From the NCBI RefSeq assembly GCF_030269445.1, contig NZ_BSTJ01000005.1:186001-250000 (forward strand): a stretch of 64,000 nt of DNA, given 5' to 3'. The notes below the pieces were generated by a model. The model was given only the letters and a program-made list of their open reading frames with translations. It had not been told where the DNA came from and did no database searches. The DNA comes from Actinoallomurus iriomotensis. GTDB lineage: Bacteria > Actinomycetota > Actinomycetes > Streptosporangiales > Streptosporangiaceae. Below are positions 51,355 through 58,713 of the stretch, piece by piece; the first letter of the stretch is position 1, and every line of letters begins with the position of its first letter. A program made the translations under genes and the position numbers.

Positions 51355-53532
51355 TCAGGAGCTCGTGAGGATGACGAGTTGCCGGGTCGCTCGGGTCATC
51401 GCGACGTAGCGGTCGACTGCGCCTTCGATGCCCTTGCCGAACGCGTCCGGGTCGATGAGGACGACCAGGTCGAACTCGAGCCCCTTCGACAGCTCCGGGG
51501 TCAGCGACCGGATGCGGGACGTCGTCCGGAACGTGGGATCGCCTATGACGCAGGCGATCCCGTCGGCATGTGCGGCGAGCCAGGTGTCGAGGATCGAGTT
51601 CAGATCCGCGGAGAATCCATGGACGACGGGGACGTCGCCGCTGCGGATGGAGGTCGGCACGTTGGCGTCCGGGAGCACGGCCCGGATGACCGGCTCGGCT
51701 TCCGCCATGATCTGTTCCGGCGTCCGGTAGTTGATGCTAAGGGAGGCCAGGCTGATCCGGTCGAGCCCGATCCGCTCGAGTCGCTCCTGCCACGACTCCG
51801 TGAACCCGCGCCTTGCCTGGGCGCGATCCCCGACGATGGTGAAGCTCCGTGACGGGCACCGGAACAGCAGCATCTGCCACTCCGCGTCGGTCAGCTCCTG
51901 AGCCTCGTCCACGACGATGTGCGCGAACGGGCCGGCGAGCAGGTCCGGCTCGGCGCCGGGCAGTTCGGACTCGTCGACCAGGGACACCTGGGCGTCCTGA
52001 CCGCGCAGCATCGTGACCAGGCCCTCTCCATACGGGTCGGCGTCGTCGTCGGCCTCGATCAGGCTGTCGACGACCTGCGCCATGCGCTCGCGTTGGGCGG
52101 CGAGAGCCGCGGCATGGCGGCGCTTACGCAGCGACTCCTCCGGGTCGCCGAGTCGCTGCCGTGCCGCGTCCAGGAGCGGCAGGTCGGACACCGTCCAGGC
52201 CTGGGGGTCCTCGCGCTGCAGCCGCCGAACATCATCGGGACTGAGCCAGGGAGCGCACAGCCGCAGGTAGGCGGGTACCGACCACAGGTCTCCGACGAGG
52301 TCGGTCGCTTCGATCAGCGGCCACGCGCGGTTGAAGGTCGTGCGCAGCTCCCTGTTCCGTGCCAGCGACTCGCGGAGCAGTTCGGCCGAGACGTCACCGT
52401 CGTCGCCCACCGGGCCGTCGTGCTTGTCCACCAGGATCGTGAGCAGTTCATCCCAGATCTGGTCACGCGCCTCGTTGTGCGGAGTGCCAGGTTCTGGTGT
52501 TTCGAACGCCTCGGCCCAGTCCTCGGCGCTCACCCGGATGTCGGACCAGTGGGTCGTGACCGTCATCCCCTTGGTGGGCGGCTTCTCGTAGAACCTGACG
52601 GCCGGCTCGATCGCCTTCACCAGGTCCGCGGACGACTTCAGGCGGGCCACGTCCGGGTCGGTCTCGACCGTCGCCGCGGCTCCCTCCGCGACAAGGCCCC
52701 GCAGGGTGCAGGTCTGGACGCCTTCCTCCCCGAGACTGGGGAGGACGTCGGCCACGTAGGCCAGGTAGGGCTGGTGCGGACCGACGAACAGGACGCCGCC
52801 ACGATGGTGGCCGAGGCGAGGGTCGGAGTAGAGGAGGTACGCGGCGCGGTGCAGAGCGACGACGGTCTTGCCCGTACCGGGACCGCCGTCGACGACGAGA
52901 GCACCGCGGGATCCCGCACGGATGATGGCGTCCTGGTCGGCCTGGATGGTGCCGAGTACGTCCCGCATCCGCGCCGACCGGTCGCTGCCGAGGCTGGCGA
53001 TGAACGCGGACTGGTCGTCGAGCGCGGCGTGCCCTTCGAACCCGTCCGGGGTGAACACCTCATCCCAGTAGTCGCTGATGCGGCCGCGGGTCCAGCGATA
53101 TCTGCGGCGGCTCGCCAGGCCCATCGGGTTGCCGTGGGTGGCTCCGAAGAACGGCTCGGCCGCGGGGGAGCGCCAGTCGAGCAGCAGCCGGCGGCCCGTA
53201 CGGTCCGTGAGGCCGAGTCGCCCGACGTACACGGGCTCGGGGTCGTCCGTGCCGACCATGTGCCCCAGGCACAGGTCCAGACCGAAGCGTCGCAGTACGC
53301 GCAGGCGAGCGGTCAGCCGGTGGATCTCCGTGTCCCGCTCCAACGCCTGCGGACCCATGCCACCGGGCGCCTTGCGTTCGGCATCGAGGCGGTCGGACAG
53401 GTCGGCGATCGACTGCTCGATGCTCTCCGCGATGGCCGTGAAGTGTTGCTCATCGCCCGTGATCAGCGTCGGGTCGGCCTTGGCGGAGAGGCGGTCGGGA
53501 AGGTCGAACACGCTGGTGGTCATGCGGTTCAC
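51355..53532 (-). CDS. helR: HelR-type RNA polymerase-recycling motor ATPase (HelD family)
   Basis: A 725-residue superfamily-1 helicase-like ATPase. N-terminal coiled coil (about 30-85), Walker A VVDGGPGTGKTVVALH (216-223), Walker B/DEAQ box HIVVDEAQELTDAEWQML, SINYRTPEQIM, and C-terminal SKGLEFDLVVLIDP and YVAMTRATRQLVIL. HelD-family proteins pry stalled RNA polymerase from DNA; HelR also displaces bound rifampicin and gives resistance in Streptomyces and mycobacteria. The rifampicin-associated element 240 bases upstream supports HelR over housekeeping HelD. GTG at 53532 (GGAG seven bases upstream) or ATG at 53523. Confidence 0.85.
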   Translation of the reverse strand: MNRMTTSVFDLPDRLSAKADPTLITGDEQHFTAIAESIEQSIADLSDRLDAERKAPGGMGPQALERDTEIHRLTARLRVLRRFGLDLCLGHMVGTDDPEPVYVGRLGLTDRTGRRLLLDWRSPAAEPFFGATHGNPMGLASRRRYRWTRGRISDYWDEVFTPDGFEGHAALDDQSAFIASLGSDRSARMRDVLGTIQADQDAIIRAGSRGALVVDGGPGTGKTVVALHRAAYLLYSDPRLGHHRGGVLFVGPHQPYLAYVADVLPSLGEEGVQTCTLRGLVAEGAAATVETDPDVARLKSSADLVKAIEPAVRFYEKPPTKGMTVTTHWSDIRVSAEDWAEAFETPEPGTPHNEARDQIWDELLTILVDKHDGPVGDDGDVSAELLRESLARNRELRTTFNRAWPLIEATDLVGDLWSVPAYLRLCAPWLSPDDVRRLQREDPQAWTVSDLPLLDAARQRLGDPEESLRKRRHAAALAAQRERMAQVVDSLIEADDDADPYGEGLVTMLRGQDAQVSLVDESELPGAEPDLLAGPFAHIVVDEAQELTDAEWQMLLFRCPSRSFTIVGDRAQARRGFTESWQERLERIGLDRISLASLSINYRTPEQIMAEAEPVIRAVLPDANVPTSIRSGDVPVVHGFSADLNSILDTWLAAHADGIACVIGDPTFRTTSRIRSLTPELSKGLEFDLVVLIDPDAFGKGIEGAVDRYVAMTRATRQLVILTSS

Positions 53533-53770
53533 GCCTCAGCTCCGATTCGAGGTCGCTCGCGAACGTACGCGGGGGTCAGGGTTTCGCTGAACGCGGCCGA
53601 CAGGGACTCGAAGTTCGGAGCCGGACCGTAGTGCGCCGTGCCGGCCCGATTACGCCGGCGGCGGGTGGTGCGGCGGCATCATGCCGGTCACCGCGAGCCC
53701 CATCACACGCATTCCGCATCCCCGATTTCCGTAGGCTCTGGCCTAGGCCGACGATTCTGCGGCACGACCC

Positions 53771-53789
53771 GGGTCTTGCCGCAAGCCCC
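53771..53789 (-). promoter_or_regulatory. Rifampicin-associated element (RAE)
   Basis: On the helR strand GGGGCTTGCGGCAAGACCC, 18 of 19 matches to the RAE consensus GGGGCTTGCGGCAAGGCCC known upstream of rifampicin-inactivating enzymes and helR. Being palindromic, it could serve either direction. Confidence 0.85.
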
Positions 53790-53804
53790 CCGGTGCGCTA
53801 TACG
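53776..53804 (+). promoter_or_regulatory. Rightward promoter embedded in the RAE
   Basis: TTGCCG, 17-base spacer, TATACG, a much better -10 than anything on the leftward strand near the RAE. Transcription would begin around 53811, directly at the terminator hairpin. Confidence 0.5.
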
Positions 53805-53812
53805 TTGGAAAT

Positions 53813-53847
53813 GGAAGGGAGTGGGTCTCCCTTCCCTTCTTTGTTTT
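53813..53847 (+). terminator. Intrinsic terminator/attenuator right after the RAE promoter
   Basis: GGAAGGGAG, five-base loop, CTCCCTTCC, then CTTCTTTGTTTT. A nine-pair stem followed by a U-rich tail, rare in this GC-rich DNA. No rightward gene ends here, so it would end a very short RNA. Confidence 0.7.
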
Positions 53848-53945
53848 CGGGACGGACGACCTCCTCGCGAAGCGCCGTGGCCGGAAGCGGCGTCATCTTT
53901 CAGGTCTCACGGGCGCGTTCCGCCTTCACGGTGCGAGATTCATTT

Positions 53946-53973
53946 GGCGGGGCCCCCGTCCGAGGGCCCCGCC
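53946..53973 (-). terminator. Terminator hairpin of ridA
   Basis: GGCGGGGCCC/GGGCCCCGCC arms, 8-base loop, directly after the ridA stop and followed on that strand by AAATGAATC. Confidence 0.6.
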
Positions 53974-53977
53974 GGGC

Positions 53978-54361
53978 TCAGTCCCGGTCGCCGAGGTAGG
54001 CGACGGCCTCGATCTCGACGCGGACGTCGGGGTGACCGAAGTCGACCACGACGGTCGTACGGGCCGGGGGCACGGCGCCGATGCGGCGTGCGTACAACTC
54101 GTTGAACGGGGCGAACAGCGTCGCGTTCGCCAGGTAGGCGTTGACCTTCACCACGTCGGCCAGGCTCGCTCCGCCCGCACGCAGGACGGCCTCGACGTTG
54201 TCGATGGTGGCGTTCACCTCGGTGGCGAAGTCGCCGATGAACACCGAACCGTCTGCCGTCGTCGCGACCTGACCGGAGACGAACAGCAGGTCACCGGCGC
54301 GTACGCCGTGGCTCAGGGGGACGGCCGGGGCGGGGAAGTGCTCGGGGTGGATCGTGCGCAT
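53978..54361 (-). CDS. ridA: RidA family enamine/imine deaminase
   Basis: A 127-residue RidA/YjgF protein: GDLLFVSGQVATTADG, VNATIDNVEAVLRAGGASLADVVKVNAYL and the PPARTTVVVD loop with the active-site Arg. Hydrolyses reactive 2-aminoacrylate/2-iminopropionate released by PLP-dependent serine or threonine dehydratases. GAGAGAGG ribosome site. Divergent to the second propeller gene, across one of the shared operators; fits with the D-serine dehydratase-like enzyme encoded at 60.5 kb. Confidence 0.9.
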   Translation of the reverse strand: MRTIHPEHFPAPAVPLSHGVRAGDLLFVSGQVATTADGSVFIGDFATEVNATIDNVEAVLRAGGASLADVVKVNAYLANATLFAPFNELYARRIGAVPPARTTVVVDFGHPDVRVEIEAVAYLGDRD

Positions 54362-54393
54362 CGCGCTACCTCTCTCAGTCGGGTGCTCCGACC

Positions 54394-54419
54394 ATACCGT
54401 TGACATGGAACGGTATTCC
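54394..54419. promoter_or_regulatory. Promoter and operator between ridA and second propeller gene
   Basis: TTGACA at 54400-54405 is a perfect -35 for the rightward gene. GACATGGAACGGTATTCC (54402-54419) is the third copy of the shared motif; ATACCGTT-N7-AACGGTAT forms an overlapping 8-bp-arm dyad. Confidence 0.65.
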
Positions 54420-54461
54420 GTGTCGTATTCCGGGGGGATGCCGAGAGAGAGGGCACAGCCG

Positions 54462-56225
54462 ATGTCCCGGACCACCAGACCCCTGAACCTCCTGCTCGCC
54501 TTCGTCCTCGCCGTCGCGGCGGCCGGTCTCATCGCCGGCCCGGCGACCGCCGCCGTCACGGTGCGGACCTATGAGACCGATCCGGTCGGCCAGGTGCCGT
54601 CCGGCTGCTCCACCCCGTCGGGCGCGGCGTCCGCCGTCGTCAGCTCCACCCGCGGGCGGGCCAGCGCGCGGTCGCTGCGGGTCGATGACCCCAGCACCAC
54701 CACGATCACGAAGATCGCCTGTCCGCGGCCGGCGCAGCAGGGCGCGGAACTGAGCTTCTACGCCTACCCGGCCGCGCTGCCGAACGGCTTCATGGTCGAC
54801 CTGCTCGGCCACCAGAAGAACGTCACCGGAGAGCAGCCGGTGTTCCACCTCGTCGTGGACGGCAACGGCCGGATCCGCTGGTACGACGCCGCCAACTGGA
54901 CGCAGGTCGCGCCGGCCGGCACCGTGCCCCTCACCAAGTGGACCGCCATCGACATCCAGGTGCCCGCGGACATGAGCGCCGCGCACGTCTACGTCGGCGG
55001 CCGGTACGTCGGCGACGCCGGGCCGGTCGGCGTACGGGCCCTGGCGGACATCACCGGCTACCAGTTCTCCAGCGACGGCACGCCGACCTCGGGCGACGAC
55101 GTCTACCTCGACGACGTCGGCTACGGCCCGGCGGTGAACACCCCGCCGCCCGGCTCCGCGCCGTTCACCGTCGCGCCGCCGGTCACCGTCGACCAGTCGA
55201 CGACGCCGGTGCAGATGCCGAACGCCGCCGTCATCGTGCCGCACGGCACCGGCCGCAGAGTGCTGCTCGCCTACCCGGCGCACACCGACAGCTCCGCCAC
55301 GAACGGCACGCGGTTCGCCTACTCCGACGACATGGGCACCACCTGGGTCGCCGACCAGGCCGCCAACCCGATGCCGGACGCGGCCTCCTACAACCTGACC
55401 CGGCTGCGGAACGGCGACGTTCTCGCCGTCTCGTACCACACGTACATGGTCGCCGGCTCGGGTGACCTCAAAGCCGAGGTCGACTCGAGCGTCTCCCACG
55501 ACGGTGGGGCGACCTGGACCACCCGTACGGGCATGATGACCACCCCGACGGCGATGCGCACCATCTCCTCGGTCACCGACCGCCCCGGCTCGCCGCTCGG
55601 CGGGTTCGTGCTGGTGCACCCCGTGGTCGAGGACCCGGACGGCACGCTGTACCAGTCGGGGTACGGGTACTACGCGGACGACACCAAGTACCGGCAGATC
55701 GTGCTGAGGTCCACCGACGGCGGCCTGAACTGGACCGTCGCCGCGACCGTCGCGGTGAACCCGAACCTGACGACCGCCGCCGGGTACGAGGGCTTCTGCG
55801 AGGGCGCGCTCGAACGCGTCGCGGACGGCTCGCTGCTCATCGTCATGCGGATCGGCAGCTACCTGCCGATGTACGTCTCGCGCTCCACCGACGACGGCAG
55901 GACCTGGTCGGCGGCGACGCAGCTCGTGGCCGGCCCGGACAAGCAGTCCGTGGTGAGCGTGTACCCGTCGCTGAGCCTGCTGCCGGGCGGCCCGCTCGTG
56001 CTGATGGTCGGCCGCCCCGGCCTGGCGCTGCTCACCTCACCCGACGGCAGCGGTCGTACCTGGACCCGTCCGGTCGAGGCGGACTACCAGAACTCCGCGA
56101 ACGGCGTGCTCCTGCCGACGGGCGCGAACACCATGATGGTCTTCGGCGACCGCGGCGCCAACTGGTCCCACCCGACACCGGACCCGTACTCGGTCTGGTC
56201 GCGCGTCGTGACGGTGAACCGATGA
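54462..56225 (+). CDS. Secreted BNR-repeat sialidase-like protein
   Basis: A 587-residue exported protein. Signal peptide about 1-32 (LNLLLAFVLAVAAAGLIAGPATA). Residues about 35-220 form a jelly-roll lectin-like domain; from about 230 a six-bladed propeller with Asp boxes SDDMGTTW, SHDGGATW, STDGGLNW, STDDGRTW and SPDGSGRTW, as in sialidases (GH33-like). The arginine triad cannot be verified by eye, so another glycosidase specificity is possible. ATG at 54462 has AGAGAGGG eight bases upstream. ATGA overlap with the PIG-L gene. Confidence 0.75.
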   Translation: MSRTTRPLNLLLAFVLAVAAAGLIAGPATAAVTVRTYETDPVGQVPSGCSTPSGAASAVVSSTRGRASARSLRVDDPSTTTITKIACPRPAQQGAELSFYAYPAALPNGFMVDLLGHQKNVTGEQPVFHLVVDGNGRIRWYDAANWTQVAPAGTVPLTKWTAIDIQVPADMSAAHVYVGGRYVGDAGPVGVRALADITGYQFSSDGTPTSGDDVYLDDVGYGPAVNTPPPGSAPFTVAPPVTVDQSTTPVQMPNAAVIVPHGTGRRVLLAYPAHTDSSATNGTRFAYSDDMGTTWVADQAANPMPDAASYNLTRLRNGDVLAVSYHTYMVAGSGDLKAEVDSSVSHDGGATWTTRTGMMTTPTAMRTISSVTDRPGSPLGGFVLVHPVVEDPDGTLYQSGYGYYADDTKYRQIVLRSTDGGLNWTVAATVAVNPNLTTAAGYEGFCEGALERVADGSLLIVMRIGSYLPMYVSRSTDDGRTWSAATQLVAGPDKQSVVSVYPSLSLLPGGPLVLMVGRPGLALLTSPDGSGRTWTRPVEADYQNSANGVLLPTGANTMMVFGDRGANWSHPTPDPYSVWSRVVTVNR

Positions 56226-57067
56226 AGATCATGACGATCTACGCCCATCCGGCCGACACGATCACCAACTGCGGTGGGACGCTCGCGCGGCACGCCGCGG
56301 CCGGCGACGAGGTCGTGGCGCTGATCCTCACCCACGGCGGCCGGATCCACGCCAACCGGTACGCCGAGGAGTGGCGCAAGGACGAGCCCGACGAGTCCAT
56401 CGCCGGCGCCGGCCTGGACCAGATCGTCGCGCACAAGAAGGGCGAGCTCGAACGCGCCGCCGAGATCGTCGGCATCGGCACGCTGCTGACGCTCGACCTC
56501 GACGACTCGATGGCCGTGGTGCGCGAGGAGGTCGTGGACGAGGTCGCCGCGGCGCTCGCGCGGGAGCGGCCGGACGTCGTCATCTGCGACTACCCGCAGA
56601 ACCCGGCGATGACGGCCAACACGCACACCGTCGCCACGATGACCGCCCTGGCCGCCCTCGGACGCGCCGCGACCCAACTGAAGAACCTCGACGGCCGGGA
56701 GGAGACGAACGTCCGTCAGGTCTTCTTCACCTCGGTGCCGGTCGCGGTGACGGACGGGCTCAGCCTGTACGGCGTCCGCAACGACCTGTTCGTCGACATC
56801 ACGCCGGTCGTGGGCACGAAGCTGGCCGCGATGGACTGCTTCGAGAGCCAGGGCTACGCCGGCCTGTTCGCCCGCAAGCTGGTCGAGTCGAGCAACGGCG
56901 AGTTCGGCCGCGCGGCGGGCGTCAACTTCGCCGAGGCGTACTCCCGCCTCTACAACGAGACCCACGAGCTGCTCCCGCTCACCGAGGCCGCCCTGCGCGC
57001 CGACCCCCTGACCCGGCACGTGGACTACTCGCGGATCGACGTACGGGCCCGCTTCCCCGCAGGCTGA
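56222..57067 (+). CDS. PIG-L fold enzyme with AHPAD motif (hydratase or deacetylase)
   Basis: A 281-residue PIG-L/LmbE-fold protein: MKIMTIYAHPADTITNCGGTLARH, ALILTHGG and TANTHTVATM with the third metal ligand. In deacetylases such as MshB the motif is AHPDD, where the first Asp is the general base; here it is Ala (AHPAD), while the metal-binding His and Asp remain. The PIG-L-fold 4-oxalomesaconate hydratase GalB shows the same kind of change, so hydratase chemistry is as likely as deacetylation. Translationally coupled (ATGA) to the sialidase-like gene. Confidence 0.7.
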   Translation: MKIMTIYAHPADTITNCGGTLARHAAAGDEVVALILTHGGRIHANRYAEEWRKDEPDESIAGAGLDQIVAHKKGELERAAEIVGIGTLLTLDLDDSMAVVREEVVDEVAAALARERPDVVICDYPQNPAMTANTHTVATMTALAALGRAATQLKNLDGREETNVRQVFFTSVPVAVTDGLSLYGVRNDLFVDITPVVGTKLAAMDCFESQGYAGLFARKLVESSNGEFGRAAGVNFAEAYSRLYNETHELLPLTEAALRADPLTRHVDYSRIDVRARFPAG

Positions 57068-57069
57068 GA

Positions 57070-57117
57070 CACCTCGCCGAGCTCCTCCGCGACTGGGCGG
57101 AGGAGCTCGGCGAGGTG
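57070..57117. terminator. Perfect 21-bp hairpin between convergent genes
   Basis: Twenty-one-base arms (CACCTCGCCGAG... and complement) around GACTGG, starting three bases after the PIG-L stop and ending 16 bases before the stop of the convergent metallo-hydrolase. Bidirectional terminator. Confidence 0.85.
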
Positions 57118-57133
57118 CGGGTGTCCCGCTCGA

Positions 57134-57979
57134 TCAGCCGATCGGTGGTGCGAGGTATTCCAGGGCATAACCGTCGCCGGAGGGGGTTACGCGGGCGATG
57201 CCGGGTGAGTCGAGGTGGGCGCCGGCTACGAAGTGGTGTGGCCGGGTCAGTCGTTCGAGGAGCGCCGCTCGCGCGGTGCGGGCCTGGGACTGGTCGCCGT
57301 CGAGCTCCCAGGACACGTTCGGCTGATCGAATTGGAGCGTGGGAACGTGAACGGTGTCGCCCCAGGCGAGAAGGTGGTCGGTGCCGCTCCTGACCTCGTA
57401 GACGGTGTGACCGGGCGTGTGGCCCGGTGTCGGGATCGCGGTGGTCCAGTCGTTGATCGCTACCTTCTCCGACACGGATACGACCCGGTCGCGGATCGGC
57501 TCGAGCCGCCCCGTGAACACCGAGGTGTCGCCCGCGCCGATCCACACGCGCTCGAGTTCGGTGAACGCCTCTGAACCGTCCGGCGCGATCAGACCGCTGA
57601 CGTGGTCTTCGTGCTTGTGGGTGATGGCCACATCGGTGACCTGCGCGCGGTCGATTCCCGCTTCGTCGAACGCGTCGTAGATCAATCCCATGGTGGGCTC
57701 GTGCCAGACGTTGGACGCGCCGGTGTCGATGAGGACCGACCGCGTGCCGTCGGTGACGAAGAAGGCGTTGACCGACAGCCGCAAGTTGTCGCCGGCCAAC
57801 GGGACGGCGGCCGGCAGCTCATCGAGCGTGCGCCCATCCTCGTCGCGGAGCCGTGTCGGCGGCATGTCGATGTATCCGTCTCGCAACGAGATCACCTGCA
57901 GATCGCCGAATTCGAACGTGGCATGGTGCTGGCCACTCGAGATCAAACGCATGGAACCTCCGTCGTGGTGGGTGGACAT
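57134..57979 (-). CDS. Metallo-beta-lactamase fold hydrolase
   Basis: A 281-residue MBL-fold protein (lactonase AiiA-like length): VLIDTGASN, metal motif THKHEDHVSG (HxHxDH), PTPGHTPGHTVYEV (third His), LAWGDTVHVP (bridging Asp) and GAHLDSPGIAR (last His). Hydrolyses a lactone, thioester or similar. Starts: ATG at 57979 or 57952 (the latter has GGAGG). Divergent to the XRE-cupin gene across overlapping palindromes. Confidence 0.85.
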   Translation of the reverse strand: MSTHHDGGSMRLISSGQHHATFEFGDLQVISLRDGYIDMPPTRLRDEDGRTLDELPAAVPLAGDNLRLSVNAFFVTDGTRSVLIDTGASNVWHEPTMGLIYDAFDEAGIDRAQVTDVAITHKHEDHVSGLIAPDGSEAFTELERVWIGAGDTSVFTGRLEPIRDRVVSVSEKVAINDWTTAIPTPGHTPGHTVYEVRSGTDHLLAWGDTVHVPTLQFDQPNVSWELDGDQSQARTARAALLERLTRPHHFVAGAHLDSPGIARVTPSGDGYALEYLAPPIG

Positions 57980-57988
57980 CCCGTCTCC

Positions 57989-58008
57989 GATAGAAGAATC
58001 TATCTTCT
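57989..58008. promoter_or_regulatory. Overlapping palindromes between MBL and XRE-cupin genes
   Basis: GATAGA-N4-TCTATC (57989-58004) interlocks with AGAAGA-N5-TCTTCT (57992-58008) in the only AT-rich spot between the two divergent genes. Probable operator for the XRE protein. Confidence 0.6.
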
Positions 58009-58059
58009 TTAGGAGATCCTTACACTATGGGCCGGCGAGGTACCCATCGATCGAGGAGC

Positions 58060-58671
58060 ATGGTGGCCAAGCAAGACGGAAACGCGGCCGAACCACAGCA
58101 CGGTGACGAGCTGACCGGCGCGTTCGGCCGTAACGTGCGGCGACGCCGCGAGGAGGCGGGTCTCACGCTGGAGCAGCTGTCCACACAGTCGTCGGTCAGC
58201 CGGGCGATGCTGTCCAAGGTCGAACGCGGTGAGAAGAGCCCGACGATCGGCGTGGCGTCCAGGATCGCCCATGCGCTCAACGCGTCGCTCTCGGACCTGA
58301 TCGGTGCGCCGGCCGCTGCCGCGTCTGGTGTGGCCGTTGTCATGCGCAAGAGCGATCGCCCCGTTTTCCGTGACCCGGAAACCGGCTTCGAGCGGCACAT
58401 GGTGTCAGCGGCACCGGGCGCGGGAGGAGCCGAGATGATCGTCCACTACCTCCCCCCGCGGGTCTCTACCGGACTGCTGCCCGCGTATCCGCCCGGTACG
58501 GAGAAACAACTCCTGGTGCTCAAAGGCACCCTCACCGTCGCGATCGGCGGGATCGGCGAGACCCTGAACACAAGCGACTCCCTGTTCTTCCAAGCCGACA
58601 CGGACCACGGCTTCGCCAACCGAACAGACGCTCCCTGCGAATACATCATGGTCATCTCGCGCAGAACCTGA
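58060..58671 (+). CDS. XRE-family regulator with cupin domain
   Basis: A 203-residue regulator: HTH about 20-75 (FGRNVRRRREEAGLTLEQLS, SRAMLSKVERGEKSPTIGVASRIAHALNASLSDLIG), cupin about 95-200 (PPGTEKQLLVLKGTLTVAIGG, QADTDHGFANRT). ATG at 58060 follows GAGG closely; an ATG at 58027 with AGGAGA is an alternative. Probably controls the divergent metallo-hydrolase. Confidence 0.85.
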   Translation: MVAKQDGNAAEPQHGDELTGAFGRNVRRRREEAGLTLEQLSTQSSVSRAMLSKVERGEKSPTIGVASRIAHALNASLSDLIGAPAAAASGVAVVMRKSDRPVFRDPETGFERHMVSAAPGAGGAEMIVHYLPPRVSTGLLPAYPPGTEKQLLVLKGTLTVAIGGIGETLNTSDSLFFQADTDHGFANRTDAPCEYIMVISRRT

Positions 58672-58713
58672 TTGGCCGCAGAGTCGTGTGGCTGATCGAA
58701 ATAAGGTACGGGG

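Larger units (their letters stand above)
53533..53977. other. Long non-coding region between helR and ridA
   Basis: No credible protein gene. From left to right: the ~240-base helR leader without recognised structure; the RAE (53771-53789); a rightward promoter inside it; a strong hairpin with T-tract (53813-53847); nothing clear to 53945; the ridA terminator hairpin (53946-53973). Confidence 0.6.

Noticed and set aside
53631-53999. Short rightward frames across the RAE region
   Set aside because: They read through the terminator hairpin and have no coding character.
57070-57117. Operator or element end
   Set aside because: It lies between convergent stops with a tight six-base loop, so a shared terminator explains it.
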